Assembly (NCBI GenBank): GCA_027924645.1
Contig: BSBN01001807.1
Location: 11,302,001-11,366,000, forward strand
Direction: 5' to 3'
DNA: 64,000 nucleotides
DNA from: Cunninghamia lanceolata
Taxonomy: Eukaryota; Streptophyta; Pinopsida; Cupressales; Cupressaceae
Part shown: positions 23,975-34,523 of the stretch, in pieces
How the letters are laid out: every line of letters starts with the position of its first letter
Numbering within the stretch: position 1 is the first letter of the stretch
The notes under the pieces: generated by a model
Databases searched by the model: none
The model's input: only the letters and a program-made list of their open reading frames with translations
Told to the model about the DNA's origin: nothing
Position numbers and translations under genes: made by a program

Positions 23975-26900
23975 ATTGGGCTTCTTACATCATCAATTAG
24001 AAATGAATGGTTAATTTGAAGAGGGGAAACATACGGCTCATCCATCTCTTATAAAAATTGTCATGTATTTGCACGTACAAATCCATACTCATCAAATTGT
24101 ACTGCGGATGGTTGGATCCACTTACATTTTAATAATATAGGACTATTTTCACCAAAATCCACTTGAATAATTTCTTGGATGAATCCAACATAGAATTTCT
24201 TCTCAGTTTTGTGAAGAAATTCAGCACTAACAACACAATCACAATTTGTCTTTCCTTTGTCTTTTTCTTCCACTCTTAAATGACTACCATAGGCCCACAT
24301 TCCACTAAAGTGCATAGTCCATAAATGTGGAGATTGTGAAAGCTCACTTTCCTCCATTTTTATATCTTGACCTTCTTCTTTTGCATCACTGACTGCATTA
24401 GCAATCCATTCTTCAAATTTTGGAAAAGAATCACCTCCTGCAATCAAATCATGACATCTGCGCTTTTGAGGTCGATGTTGCATCCAAGCTTGATTCTCTT
24501 ATTCATATTTTCTACATAGAATATTAACATACAAATAGTAAGATTAATAATATAAATATGTAAATGCAATTGAGTAAATAAATTATTGTGTAATTTTTTT
24601 TACCTACACCACTTATCGAATGAAGATGTGTTTTGAAGAATATAGGCATGTATTGCACTTCTTTCTTGATGTGATAGCTTGAAGCGACATCCATTGCCTT
24701 CTAATACTTCTCCTGCAACTCTCTCATCTTCGTCATCATCCCATACATGTCGATTGACATTTTAAAAATCCGTCATATATTCTGTGCAAAATCCCATGGC
24801 CTCTTGCATTGAATATCCCTTAGACATGTTGCCTTCCAGTTTTGCCCTAGTACAAACAATTTTTTTCAAAACCTTCATATATCGTTCTATAGGATACATC
24901 CATCTCGTTCCTACTGGGCCACAATGCTCTAGTTCATATTCTAGATGTATCAAAAGATGCATAGAAATGTTAAAGATTGTTGGTGGAAATTCCCATTCCA
25001 ATAGACAAAGGACTTCAACAATGTCCTCCCTCAAACAATCAAAGTTTAAAGGATCTTATACATGTAAACTCATTCTCTTTAATATTAGGCCCAACCTTAT
25101 AATTGCCAATCTTGGCCCCTTTGCCAAACTTGATATATTTACCACAATAGGTAAAATATTCTCAATTATGACATGATAGTCATGGGTCTTGAGGTCTCTT
25201 AAGTCATTAATGTTAGTTTGGCTTCTAATACTACTACTTACATATCTAGTGGGAAAGCGAGTCTAAGACATCAACTATAAGAATTGTGCACATTGTTCCT
25301 TTGTCCAAACATAAGGAGCACTCGGTATTCTATATTTTTCATCATCACATTTTTCAACCCAAAGATTTCAACGAATCTTTAGTTGTCGAAAGTCTTCACA
25401 TGATGAAATAGTATCAAAAGCACCAAAAAGAGTTTATATAATAGCATAGGCTATATTTTTCTCAGTATGCATAAAGTCAACAGTATGCCTAATGGCTATA
25501 TCCTTAAAGTATGGCAACTTATAGAATATGCACAACCGTTTTACACCGCTTTCATTACATGGATCATATCTATTACCAACAATCCCATCATTTTCAATAA
25601 ATGACATTCTTTTTTTTCCATTCTCAACAATGTAATCACCTGTTATTAGCAATGGTGCTTCACGGTTCTCTTCTTGACCATTGAAACATGTTTTTTGTCG
25701 ACGATATGGAGGATCCATTTTAAGGTAAGCATGATGTCCACAATAAATACACATACATAAACTTCTTGAGTGCCTCACAAAATCCTTAAAGTTGCAAGCA
25801 GGACATCCATGGTATCCATGAACACTGAGACCAAGCAATGTGCAATATGCAGGAAGATCATGAATCATAAACATTAAGGAAGCTCTTAAAGTGAATTTGA
25901 TTGAATGACTATCCCTTAAATATTGAATTGCTTCAATTCCTTTCCACAATTCCATTAGCTCATCATATAATGGCTCTAGATAAGCATCAATTGTATCTGA
26001 AGTCACACTTTTCTTTCCTGGTATAATCAATGATAGCATTAAGAAAAATGGTTTAGTTGCTAACCATGGAGGCAAGTTATAATTTATTAAAAACACTGGC
26101 CAAGTTGACCATTTAGTACTTTGATCTGAGAATGGGTTCACCCCATCTAGAGCCAAACCCAACCTTATATTATGAGGATCTTGAGAAAAATCAGGCCATC
26201 TATTATCAAATTCCATCCATGTCTTAGAATTAAGCACATGTCGTTGTTTTCCATAGGTGCTCTTATTTTGGGCATGCCATTGCATAAGTTCAGCAATGTC
26301 TCTGCACCTATACATTCGGAGTAATCATGGGATTATCACAAAGTGGCAAAGAACCTTTCTAGGAACCACATCTGATTTCAACCCTTATCTATACCTCGCT
26401 TCATGACATTTTGGACATTCACTCTCACTTGCAAGAATATTGGTAAATAATACACAACCATTCACACATGTGTGGATGTTTTCATACCCTAAGCCTAGCT
26501 TAGTGATTTTCTTTTTACATTGACTTTGTTTTGTTGGTAATGTGGAGTCAGGTGGTAACAACGAACTTAATAATGCCAATAACTGATCTACACTCTCATT
26601 TATCCAACCAAACACCACTTGCAAGTTAAGAATTTGAAGGATTGTTGTTAAATGACTTAACTTGCAATTAACATACAGAGGCTTTAAAGCATCCTCCATC
26701 AACTTGGCCCAATCATTGTTTAGACCCTCATTCAACATTCTATCAACTTCAAACCCTTCATCTAACATTGCTATGTCTTCATCTATGTTTGGTGCCACTT
26801 CATCTATGGTTGTTGCCTCTTCATATCTCACTCTCTGTAATTCTATGATATCTTCATAATAATTGTAATCACAAGGGCTTATACCACTATGCCCATATCT

Positions 26901-27053
26901 TATCATTTGTTGATAAATCAAACTTCTTTTTCTCACCTTTCCACCAAGACAGTCATTACATGGACATGGATATTTTTCCATGTCCCTCTCATCGGCTACT
27001 CTGTCATCAAATGCATGGTATTGATCCATAGTCAACCTTTGACGTTGATCCAT
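23975..27053 (-). pseudogene. CACTA transposase TNP2
   Basis: From Met 27053 (MDQRQRLTMDQYHAF) the minus strand encodes, in order, four parts. An N-terminal transposase-associated region carries the Cys pairs CPCNDC and CPKCHE. The Tnp2 core (26315-25434) carries GLALDGVNPFSDQSTKWSTW, NLPPWLATK and HTVDFMHTEKN. A DUF4218-like part (25034-24762) carries HCGPVGTRWMYPIERYMKVL. A DUF4216-like C-terminus (24483 to about 23980) carries FYVGFIQEIIQVDFG. These are the domains of plant CACTA transposases, which cut and rejoin element ends. Frame breaks and stops occur near 26385, 26325, 25430, 25020 and 24760, so it is inactive. Most stops are TAG or TAA at expected Gln positions. I chose 27053 because the preceding 55 codons are Phe/Leu-rich translation of non-coding DNA. 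Confidence 0.88.
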
Positions 27054-27500
27054 CTGTAATGTTCTACACATAGCAACAAAAATCTTTTGGGGAAAAAATT
27101 GGCAAACCAAAAGTTCAAGATTTTTTGAAAAAATCAGGAAAAAATAAGATTTAAAAAAAAATGTAAAAAATTGTAGACTAAGAGAAAAATGTTTTTTTAA
27201 ACTAAAAAGAATTTCCATAGCAAAAGAGTTATAGAGATCAAATAAAATAGAGAGTTTAACTAATGAATTGTAAAAAATAGATTTTTGTAGTTTATATTCA
27301 AATTACTGATTACATTGCATTGCACATCTTTTGAAATCAAAGCATTACTTCACATTGCATAACTAATAACTAGATGCTGATAGATGACAAAATTTCAATT
27401 ACAATATAGTTTTTACAAAGTTGACCTAAGCAGTTATGCAATTACTTCACATTGCATAACTAATAACTAGGAGCAGTTGCCAGTTGCATTTGCTTGTTGT
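27054..27500. other. CACTA 5' non-coding DNA
   Basis: AT-rich, without a coding signal. A short phrase (CACATTGCATAACTAATAACTAG) occurs twice near 27352 and 27450, implying a local duplication of about 100 bp. Confidence 0.4.
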
Positions 27501-27785
27501 GGCATTCCATGAGACCACATTTCTTTGAGGCATTTTTTCAAATAATTCACTGCTTTGTCTATGCTACCACATTTTTCATATATGTCTACCAAAGCATTTT
27601 ATCAAACCATTCACTACCTTGTTGCTATGGCTAAAAGCCTAAAACAAGTGCTTTCGAACAAGATATGGATGCTTGGAAAAAATCTATCAAAGCATAATAG
27701 TAAGCAATAGCATAGACAAGGCAATGAACTGGTTGAAAAAATGCCTCAAAGAAATGTGGTCTCATGGTGATGGAATTCCATGACA
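27501..27785. pseudogene. PPR-protein gene fragment present as an inverted repeat
   Basis: On the minus strand, 27600-27501 reads NALVDIYEKCGSIDKAVNYL then KMPQRNVVSWNA after a one-base frame step. This is the signature of PLS-type pentatricopeptide repeats of plant organellar RNA-binding proteins. On the plus strand 27711-27766 repeats the core (IDKAMNWLKKMPQRNVVSW in the matching frames). The two arms are complementary over about 55-60 bases around a spacer of about 145 bases that itself holds a decayed third copy. The fragment is far too short to be a gene, so it is a captured piece within the CACTA 5' region. A transcript through it would form a hairpin. Confidence 0.7.
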
Positions 27786-27789
27786 ATCA

Positions 27790-27979
27790 GTCAAGGAAAG
27801 CCAGAGGCCACAAGATTTTGTGTTGCCATACTTTGGGTTGGGACAGGTTCAATTAAAGCTAGGAGATCTTAAGAGTTCTCTCTCAAAATTTGAAAAAGTT
27901 CTGGAGGTCCACCCTAAGAACTATGAGAGCTTAAAAGTTGTAGGCCATATATATGCTCAACAAGGATAGGTAGAGAAGG
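27790..27979 (+). pseudogene. CTR9 retrocopy or captured fragment, block 1
   Basis: In frame it reads FVLPYFGLGQVQLKLGDLKS, then KFEKVLEVHPKNYESLKVVG and HIYAQQG, a TPR stretch of plant CTR9 (VIP6/ELF8), the scaffold of the Paf1 transcription-elongation complex. One stop replaces Gln (TAG). The reading is cut at 27979 by the insertion 27980-34518 and resumes at 34524, so blocks 1 and 2 were once contiguous. It is antisense to the CACTA genes. Confidence 0.78.
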
Positions 27980-28404
27980 TGTTAGGACCATCCAAAATTC
28001 ACCTAGTCCCACTTGGTTTCATACACTTTTCTTTCCATAAAATTCATACTAGGAGTCCATATTCCTTTTACAATTATTCCAGGAGTCATTCATAAGCATC
28101 CCATATCATGTCCATGTGAAAGACATTTGTATTTTGATCATTGATTGGTTTTTTGTCTCTTACCGCAACCTTGTAGTACATTCAAATAGCTTTGGTGGGT
28201 GTGCAGAAAACAAAGGAAGTGAAAAGATAGTTACCGGTTCCCCGCAACATGTAGGAACTTCACTTGTGGTGTTGGAGTATAGAGAGACGGGTTACCGTGG
28301 CTCCGTGGAGGTCTCAAAAGTAATTGGTGGGCTGGCGGAAAGAGTTTGAGTAGCATATAATATTTCACCATGACCCTGCGACAAACAAAATGTTGACATG
28401 CGAT
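27980..28404. other. Left end of element E
   Basis: Terminal sequence TGTTAGGACCATCCAAAATT and following non-coding DNA. From about 28340 GCGGTA-like motifs begin that lead into the tandem array. No terminal inverted repeat with 34518 is visible by eye. Confidence 0.4.
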
Positions 28405-29252
28405 GATGCGGTAAGAGAAAATAGTAAAGGTTCACTGCAGACCCACGGCAGACAAGAAGATAACTAGCGGTATGGTGGTAAGGGCTAAACCAATAGATAA
28501 CACATACCGCAGCCCTGCAATAGTTTAAAGAAAGTCTTGTAGGCTAGCAGTAAGCGGTAAAAGTAATATAAAGTATGTCTCGCACTCCCGCCACAGTCAA
28601 ATCCAATGCTTGCGGTGATGCGGTAAGAGCAAATAGTAAAGGTTCACCGCAGCCCCGTGGCAGACAAGAAGATAACTGGCGGTATGGCGGTAAAGGCTAA
28701 GCCAATAAATAACATATACTGTAGCCCCACAACAATTTAGAGAAGGTCTTGTAGGCTAGTGATAAGAGGTAAAAGTAATATAAAGTATGTCTTGCGCTTC
28801 CACCACAGTCAAATCCAATGCTTGCAGTGATGCGATAAGAGCAAATAGTAAAGGTTCACTGTAGCCCCACAGTGGACAAGAAGATAACTAGTGGTATGGA
28901 GGTAAGGGCTAAGCCAACAGATAACACATACTGCAGCCCCAGGACACTTCAGAGAAGGTCTCTTGGGCTAGCAATAAGAGGTAAAAGTAATATAAAGTAT
29001 GTCCTGCGCTCCCGCCATAGTTAAATCCAATGCTTGCAGTGATGTGGTAAACAGTGAAGGAATGCCAAAGGCTCATGCGGTCCCACGATGGTTAGATCAA
29101 AGGTTGGTGGTAATGCGTATGAGGTATAAGGGGTAACATGTATCCTGCCATCCTGCGATGATGTCTATCAAGCCTTGCGGGGTGGCGATAAGTAGTGAAA
29201 GATGTGGTATAACCATCCAGAAGCTCTCGCGGTCCCACAATAGATCTAAATA
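28405..29252. repeat. Tandem array of 212-bp units rich in GCGGTA/TACCGC
   Basis: The phrase GATGCGGTAAGAG and its variants starts at 28405, 28617, 28829 and 29041, exactly 212 bases apart. Each unit holds several GCGGTA, CCGCAG and GGTAAAAGTAATATAAAGTATG motifs. The first three units are well conserved, the fourth is divergent, and degraded motifs continue to about 29330. It lies about 0.5 kb upstream of the gene-like locus at 29717. Confidence 0.85.
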
Positions 29253-29716
29253 GGTCTTGTGGTGATGCGATAAAGTATTAAATTTTGAAATGACTATATC
29301 ACCACCCCACAGTAGTTATCATTGATGCCTGTGAGATTGCGGTTATCAATGAAAAGACTGCAAATCTTGAAGTGCATGCACAGCCATTGGATTAGACCAA
29401 ATCAACAGTCTATGTTTGAAAGACTTGAATGTTGAGATTTGTCGATTTCGTGGCATGAACTAGAGTAATGATGAAATCACTGGCTCTATAGAAGAATCAA
29501 ATTTGGAATTTATGTGTATTTTGTCATTCAAGCAAATTCAGTGGTGATTGTAGATGGCGAATTCAAACTTTGTGTGTCACTTCGGCCATCTTCCAACCGG
29601 GTAAGTCTACCTCATCATTCTCTTCATAAAAGTTGGTATATAGTTTGTGCTTTGTTTTCAACTGGTTTGGTAAAGCAAGTGACTATCAAAACCCTAGTTC
29701 ATAAAAGCATCAAACT

Positions 29717-32700
29717 ATGGCAGCTAAGAAATTTGAGTCTGCAAGTAAGAGCACTGAACCCCTTGTTCCTAAGAAGCGGTCCCTTCAATAGTCACTGTTG
29801 GAAATTTTACCAAATTCAGTTGACAAAGGGTATAAGAAACTATTCAAGGATGTAGCAGAGGGGTGTCAGGATGCTATAGTCCCTATCTTAGGATGGAACC
29901 CTTTTTGGTATTTTTGTGAAAAGCAAGATGGATAGGGACCGATTGCAAACCCATGGAATTTGAATTTGGCTAAGCTTGTGGTTCCAAATGTATTCATTGA
30001 TGTGGATCTGATTAGGATATTAGCACAACACTATCATCCAGCCACCAAAATTGTCAGGTTTCCAAATGGGTCACCATTAGTGGCTATGGACAGAAATGCA
30101 ATCATTGATTGCTTCATGCTCAACAAGCAAGCCCCTACAAAAGTTGACTTGAAGAAGAGTGAACAAGAATATACAAGTTTGAGAAATACACATAGGAGTG
30201 ATGAGTTGCCCATGTACATGAGGAAAGGGGCCAACAATAGAAGGATTTCAATCCCAACCACTGTAGTTGAGCCTTTTCCAGTTGATGACTTTGCTGTGTA
30301 TTTCAAAAGGACATATTTTGCTTTGTGTCAAGTGCTAGGAATTGATGCCCAAGATAGAATGTCAGTTGGCATGATGATGATGGCCATGAGAATACAGAAT
30401 CCTGAGGTTAATGTTGAGTATGATTTTGCATCATTTATTGAGAAGAAATTGCATGACACATTTTTGCAAATAAGGGAGAACAAGACACCTAGGAGTTCAA
30501 ATATTATTCTTTGTTGTGTCATTTAATTTTGTATTAGAATAGAAGGAAGTGGCCCAGTAGGATGGACTTGAGCATGATTGATGAAAAGAGACAGAGATTG
30601 CCTACACAGTACTGGTGTTACAAATGGGACACTCATTGTCAAAACTGTAACTATGTTGTATTCCATGATGATTTCTCAGTCAAAATAATGAATTCCCTTG
30701 GTAGCCCTTCTCCTAGATTGACCAAAGAGGTCAGATAAATGTTGAGGCCTCTTGCTCATAGGCCAGAATAGGGTCACAAACATAAATTTGCTAATTGGTA
30801 TTTCTTGCCTGACCATACTATACTCAGAGTATATGGGTGTACTCAACCACCCCATGTGTTGCCAAAATTTGTGCAAACAAAATTGCTTTTCTTGAATTCA
30901 TGTGGCAGATGCTCTAGATGGAGAAAGATGTGATGAAAAACAAAAAGAAGGGCACATTTCTTCTAGATTCCATTATGTTTGGTGAATGGTCCATTGGTGT
31001 AGATACCTTGGAGGAGTTGCAAGCCTATTTGAAGGCTAAATATTCTTTGAAATCAGGGACAGAAATGGTTTTTGATCCAAAGGATCACATGAACTTTGTT
31101 AGACAAGTCATCCTTACTAGGATGGGGATATCCCATCAAATCAATTTTGATGAGGATGTGATCATAAATTGTGTCACTTTTGAAGAGGTATATAATAGGA
31201 AAAGAAAATGGGAAATTTTGAAGAAGATTGAGGATGACAAAAGAAAACAAAACCCTAATTTTTCAAGATTTTTTGAAGAGAAGGACCCTTTGAAAAGAAT
31301 AGATTTGATAATTGATAATTTTGAAAGAATATATGACAAGTATGAGAAGCAACCTACAAACTCTACCAAGCTCCCTATCAAAAAGCCAATAGGAGTTGTG
31401 ATTCAAGAACCTACTCCAGATGCAATGTCAGTGCAAAATCCAACTGTTCCTGATTCACCACCTATCAAAAGGCAAAAGATTGATGATGTTTCTCCACTGG
31501 TTCCATATGATATGACTGAAGGAGTTGGTGACACTGAGGAGGTGGCCAGCATTTTGAGGAATATGGGAGAGGAAGAGGAAGTTGATCAACCCCTTATTGG
31601 TCAATAAACAGAAGCACACAAACCAGAAGAAAGAATGGATGAACAGGCACAAGGTGAGCCTGAACTACAAGAAGATGAAAGGGTTGTGTCTTCTATGAGG
31701 TTAATCAAGGATGATGATTTCATCAATACCCCAGAATTCAAAGATTTTTGGCTCAAAATGAAGATGAAATAATTTGAAGAAAAGGTGGAAATAAATAAAA
31801 TGGGTGCTGATGAATCTCAACATGATCAAATTGTGACACAAAATTCAAGGATTTGAAAATTGATGAAATAAATGTCATCCCTGATGAGGCTAGACAAATG
31901 GTTTTGAAGAGTAATATGTTGATCATCCCTGGCCTTGAATTGAAGAAAATGTTTTTGTTGGACCAAGTGAGAAATCAAGATGACCCCATGATGGTTTATG
32001 AGTTTGATTATGAGGATGGTGTCAGTGGTTGTGGGTTTAACCCAAAGACAGAGACTCTAGCAATATGGGCCACATAGAAGAACACCAACAAGCCAAGATT
32101 TCTTGATGTAGTCTAGGAGTTGAGGGGAACAAATTTGGTGAAAACATTTTAGGATACATTAGAGCTTGAATCTGCCACCCTTATTGTGCACTCTGCAATG
32201 TTCACACAAGTTGTTGTCAAGAAAATGGAGCAAAGATTGCTCAACTATGAAAAACTCAAATTGAGATGAATGATGAAGTGAATAGGCTATATTTGGAAAA
32301 TGTCAAACTAAAGCAACAGTTGAAGGGTGTTGATTCTCAAAGCCAAGTAATTGTGCCATACCAAGCCCCTGTGCCACAAATAACCAGTGATAACACAGTT
32401 CCAGTTGATCAGTTGAATGCATTGAAGTTGAAGTTGGAGAAAGAAATTGAAGATTTGAAAAAGAAAAATGAGAAGACAAAGAATGAGGCCAAATTAAAAA
32501 TCCTTGAGGTGTTTGAAAAGATTTTGGAATACAGAGTAAAATTGGTTGTTGACAAGTTGGGAGATGTGGTTGAATGCTATTCTTCCTTGTCTCATGCCAT
32601 TGATCAGTTGAAGGTCAATCTTTTTGTTTTGGATCCAATAGACAAGAAATGGCAACCTGCACACCATACATTGCTAACCTTGTGAAAAGTTCTACAAAGA

Positions 32701-33420
32701 GATCCAGGTGCTCCAACCTCACTCAAGCGAATAGAGAAGATGGTGAAAATGATCTTGGATAAATTTTAGTATGTGAATGGTGAGAGCCAGAAAATGCAGG
32801 CAAAGATTGATTCTTTTGCTACCTTCAAACACCTGCTTATTCCTTCCATTTTGATAGAGGATAAAAAGATCAAAGCTTTCAATGCATGGAAAAGTGAATA
32901 TTGTCAAATAGTTTCTCAAGTTGTTGATTTCTTAAAAAAAGATGACAACATAAATATTCTCAGTTTCAATGTCATTTTGGATAGAGTAATTGCTCTGGAT
33001 GCTGGATATGCAAAGTTCATGATTGATGTCAAAGTGCTGTTGGACAAAAGATAGAAAGATCACCAGGACAACCTGCTCTAGATCCATTTCGACAGAGGAT
33101 AAAAAGATCAAAGATTTTGATGCATGGAAAAGCGAATATGGTCAAACAGTTTCTCAAGTCATTGATTTCTTGAAAAAAGATGAAAACATAAATATTCTCA
33201 GTTTCAATGTCATTTTGGATAGAGTAATTGCTCTGGATGTTGGATATGCAAAGTTCATCATTGATGTCAAAGTGTTGCTGGACAAAAGATGGAAAGATCA
33301 CTAGGCCAACTTGCTCCAGATCCAAGAATATAAGTGACCAAATGATTTCACAGTGTACCAATGGGAGCATCAGTATTTGACAACTGAAGAATAAGCAGAC
33401 CAAGTATGCAGAGGAGTAAT
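29717..33420 (+). pseudogene. Large unrecognised gene-like locus, copy 2
   Basis: Met at 29717 (MAAKKFESASKSTEPLVPKK) is in frame, through two TAG stops, with the long open segment 29960-30526. The N-terminal globular part has FPNGSPLVAMDRNAIIDCF, then DFAVYFKRTYFALCQVLG and YDFASFIEKKLHDTF. It matches copy 1 in motif order and spacing (NASGEVLLHVNR; DWAEIVADCLH). Further segments follow in shifted frames. At 30918-31607 there is a basic/acidic linker with SPPIKRQKIDD as a possible nuclear signal. At 32266-33304 there is a coiled-coil C-terminus (KLEKEIEDLKKKNEKTKNEA). Frameshifts near 30530, 31600 and 32250 and many stops make it a pseudogene. It is not a retroelement protein I know. It could be a host gene family amplified by transposons or the ORF of an undescribed element. 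Confidence 0.62.
32850..33325 (+). repeat. Tandem duplication of a 238-bp coding segment in copy 2
   Basis: The block containing GAGGATAAAAAGATCAAAG at 32857 recurs at 33095, and the similarity continues for one whole unit with few changes. It duplicates about 79 residues of the C-terminal helical domain (segment starting DKKIKAFNAWKSEY). The unit is 238 bp, not a multiple of three, so the second unit falls in another frame. Confidence 0.9.
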
Positions 33421-34518
33421 GAGTATCAAGCTAGCGTCAACATGGCACCAACAAATCTTTGACATCCTCCTGTTTTGTCTTTTTCTTGTTTTTATGCTTT
33501 CCAATATGTATTTAAAATATATAAATGGTGGTCTTTTTAAGACTTGTCAAAAAGTATATGTTGTAATAGGTCATATTAAGGCGTGGGTATATGAAAAGTC
33601 ATTATCTGGAATGTGAAAGATCTAAAGCTTGTAGCTTCCTTCACCCCTATAAGAAGGAAACCAAGACCTTGGGAAAGCTCTTTGGGAATTTGATTTTGGA
33701 AAAAGATATTGTAAGGCCTACTCTTCAAAGATATATCAATAAAAGCAAACCGCATTTCTCTGGTGCCATATATCTAGTTCTCAATTGCTTGTTGAATATT
33801 CATGTTATACTTTATCTGGTTGTCTCCATTTTTGTTTCTCCTTGTTATTTGAATTAACATATCAAGTATATGTTTAGTTCTTCAAAACACATTTATTGTT
33901 TTTGGGTGGTTTATCTAATTGGGTTTCCTCAAGTAGGGATTAAACTCCATTGAATAGATCACTGTAACTTGGAGGATTCAATTTGAATAATTAAGAAGAG
34001 CCAGGTAATAATAATCTTACATGTCTATGCCAGTCATAGATAATCCCATGCCAAGTAATTCGAGTTGTGGCTAGATAGAAAGTGCAAATCTTTCTATGAA
34101 TAGACTTCGTTACCCAATTGTTGAGAAAGGTACGATCAATTCTTTTCCAGAATCATTTCCTTGTATCATATTCAAAAATTTCAATTTTTATTTTCTATTG
34201 TGTAGGAGTAGGAGTAATAGTAGAATAAAAAAATCTAATTCAAATCATATGCTAGTTTGGATTAGGGTGAATTAGATGATTCAATTGACAAAATTACATA
34301 AATCCCTTAATCTGCTCTGAAGTCACCAACAAATTTGAGGAGTAATTAATCATTAGTGAATATAAGGTAACACCCACCTGGGCAAAGCAGAGCCTAAAGT
34401 GTAGAGAATCCTAACCACTTGGGTTGATTCTGTCAGTTGGCCAAATTGGTTGCATAACCTAATCATAAAGCTTGGCATCCTTTTAAGGTTTTGCATACTG
34501 CAAATTTGAGAACCAACA
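33421..34518. other. Right part of element E, non-coding
   Basis: No recognisable protein. AT-rich, with the phrase AGGAGTAGGAGTAATAGTAG near 34205. It ends GAGAACCAACA at 34518. It may be the element's 3' untranslated and terminal region. Confidence 0.4.
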
Positions 34519-34523
34519 TAAGG

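Larger units (their letters stand above)
27980..34518 (+). mobile_element. 6.5-kb insertion (element E) splitting the CTR9 fragment
   Basis: CTR9 sequence stops at GAGAAGG (27973-27979) and resumes at AAGGCTTTGG (34520), so the interval is inserted DNA. The flanks give a near-perfect 5-bp duplication, GAAGG at 27975-27979 and TAAGG at 34519-34523. The inserted ends read TGTTAGGACC and GAACCAACA. TG...CA with 5 bp is the LTR pattern, yet the first and last kilobase of the insertion are not alike, so no LTR pair is visible. The cargo is an upstream tandem-repeat region and a large unrecognised gene. The class of element is unresolved. Confidence 0.7.

Noticed and set aside
27053..27218. Extended N-terminus for TNP2
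   Set aside because: The 55 added codons are Phe/Leu/Lys translation of A/T runs; the family's start region fits Met at 27053.
28405..29330. CRISPR-like array
   Set aside because: Units are contiguous 212-bp tandem repeats without short repeats and unique spacers, and the genome is a plant's.
27980..34518. Ordinary LTR retrotransposon
   Set aside because: Despite TG...CA ends and a 5-bp near-duplication, I find no direct-repeat LTR pair, primer site or gag-pol.
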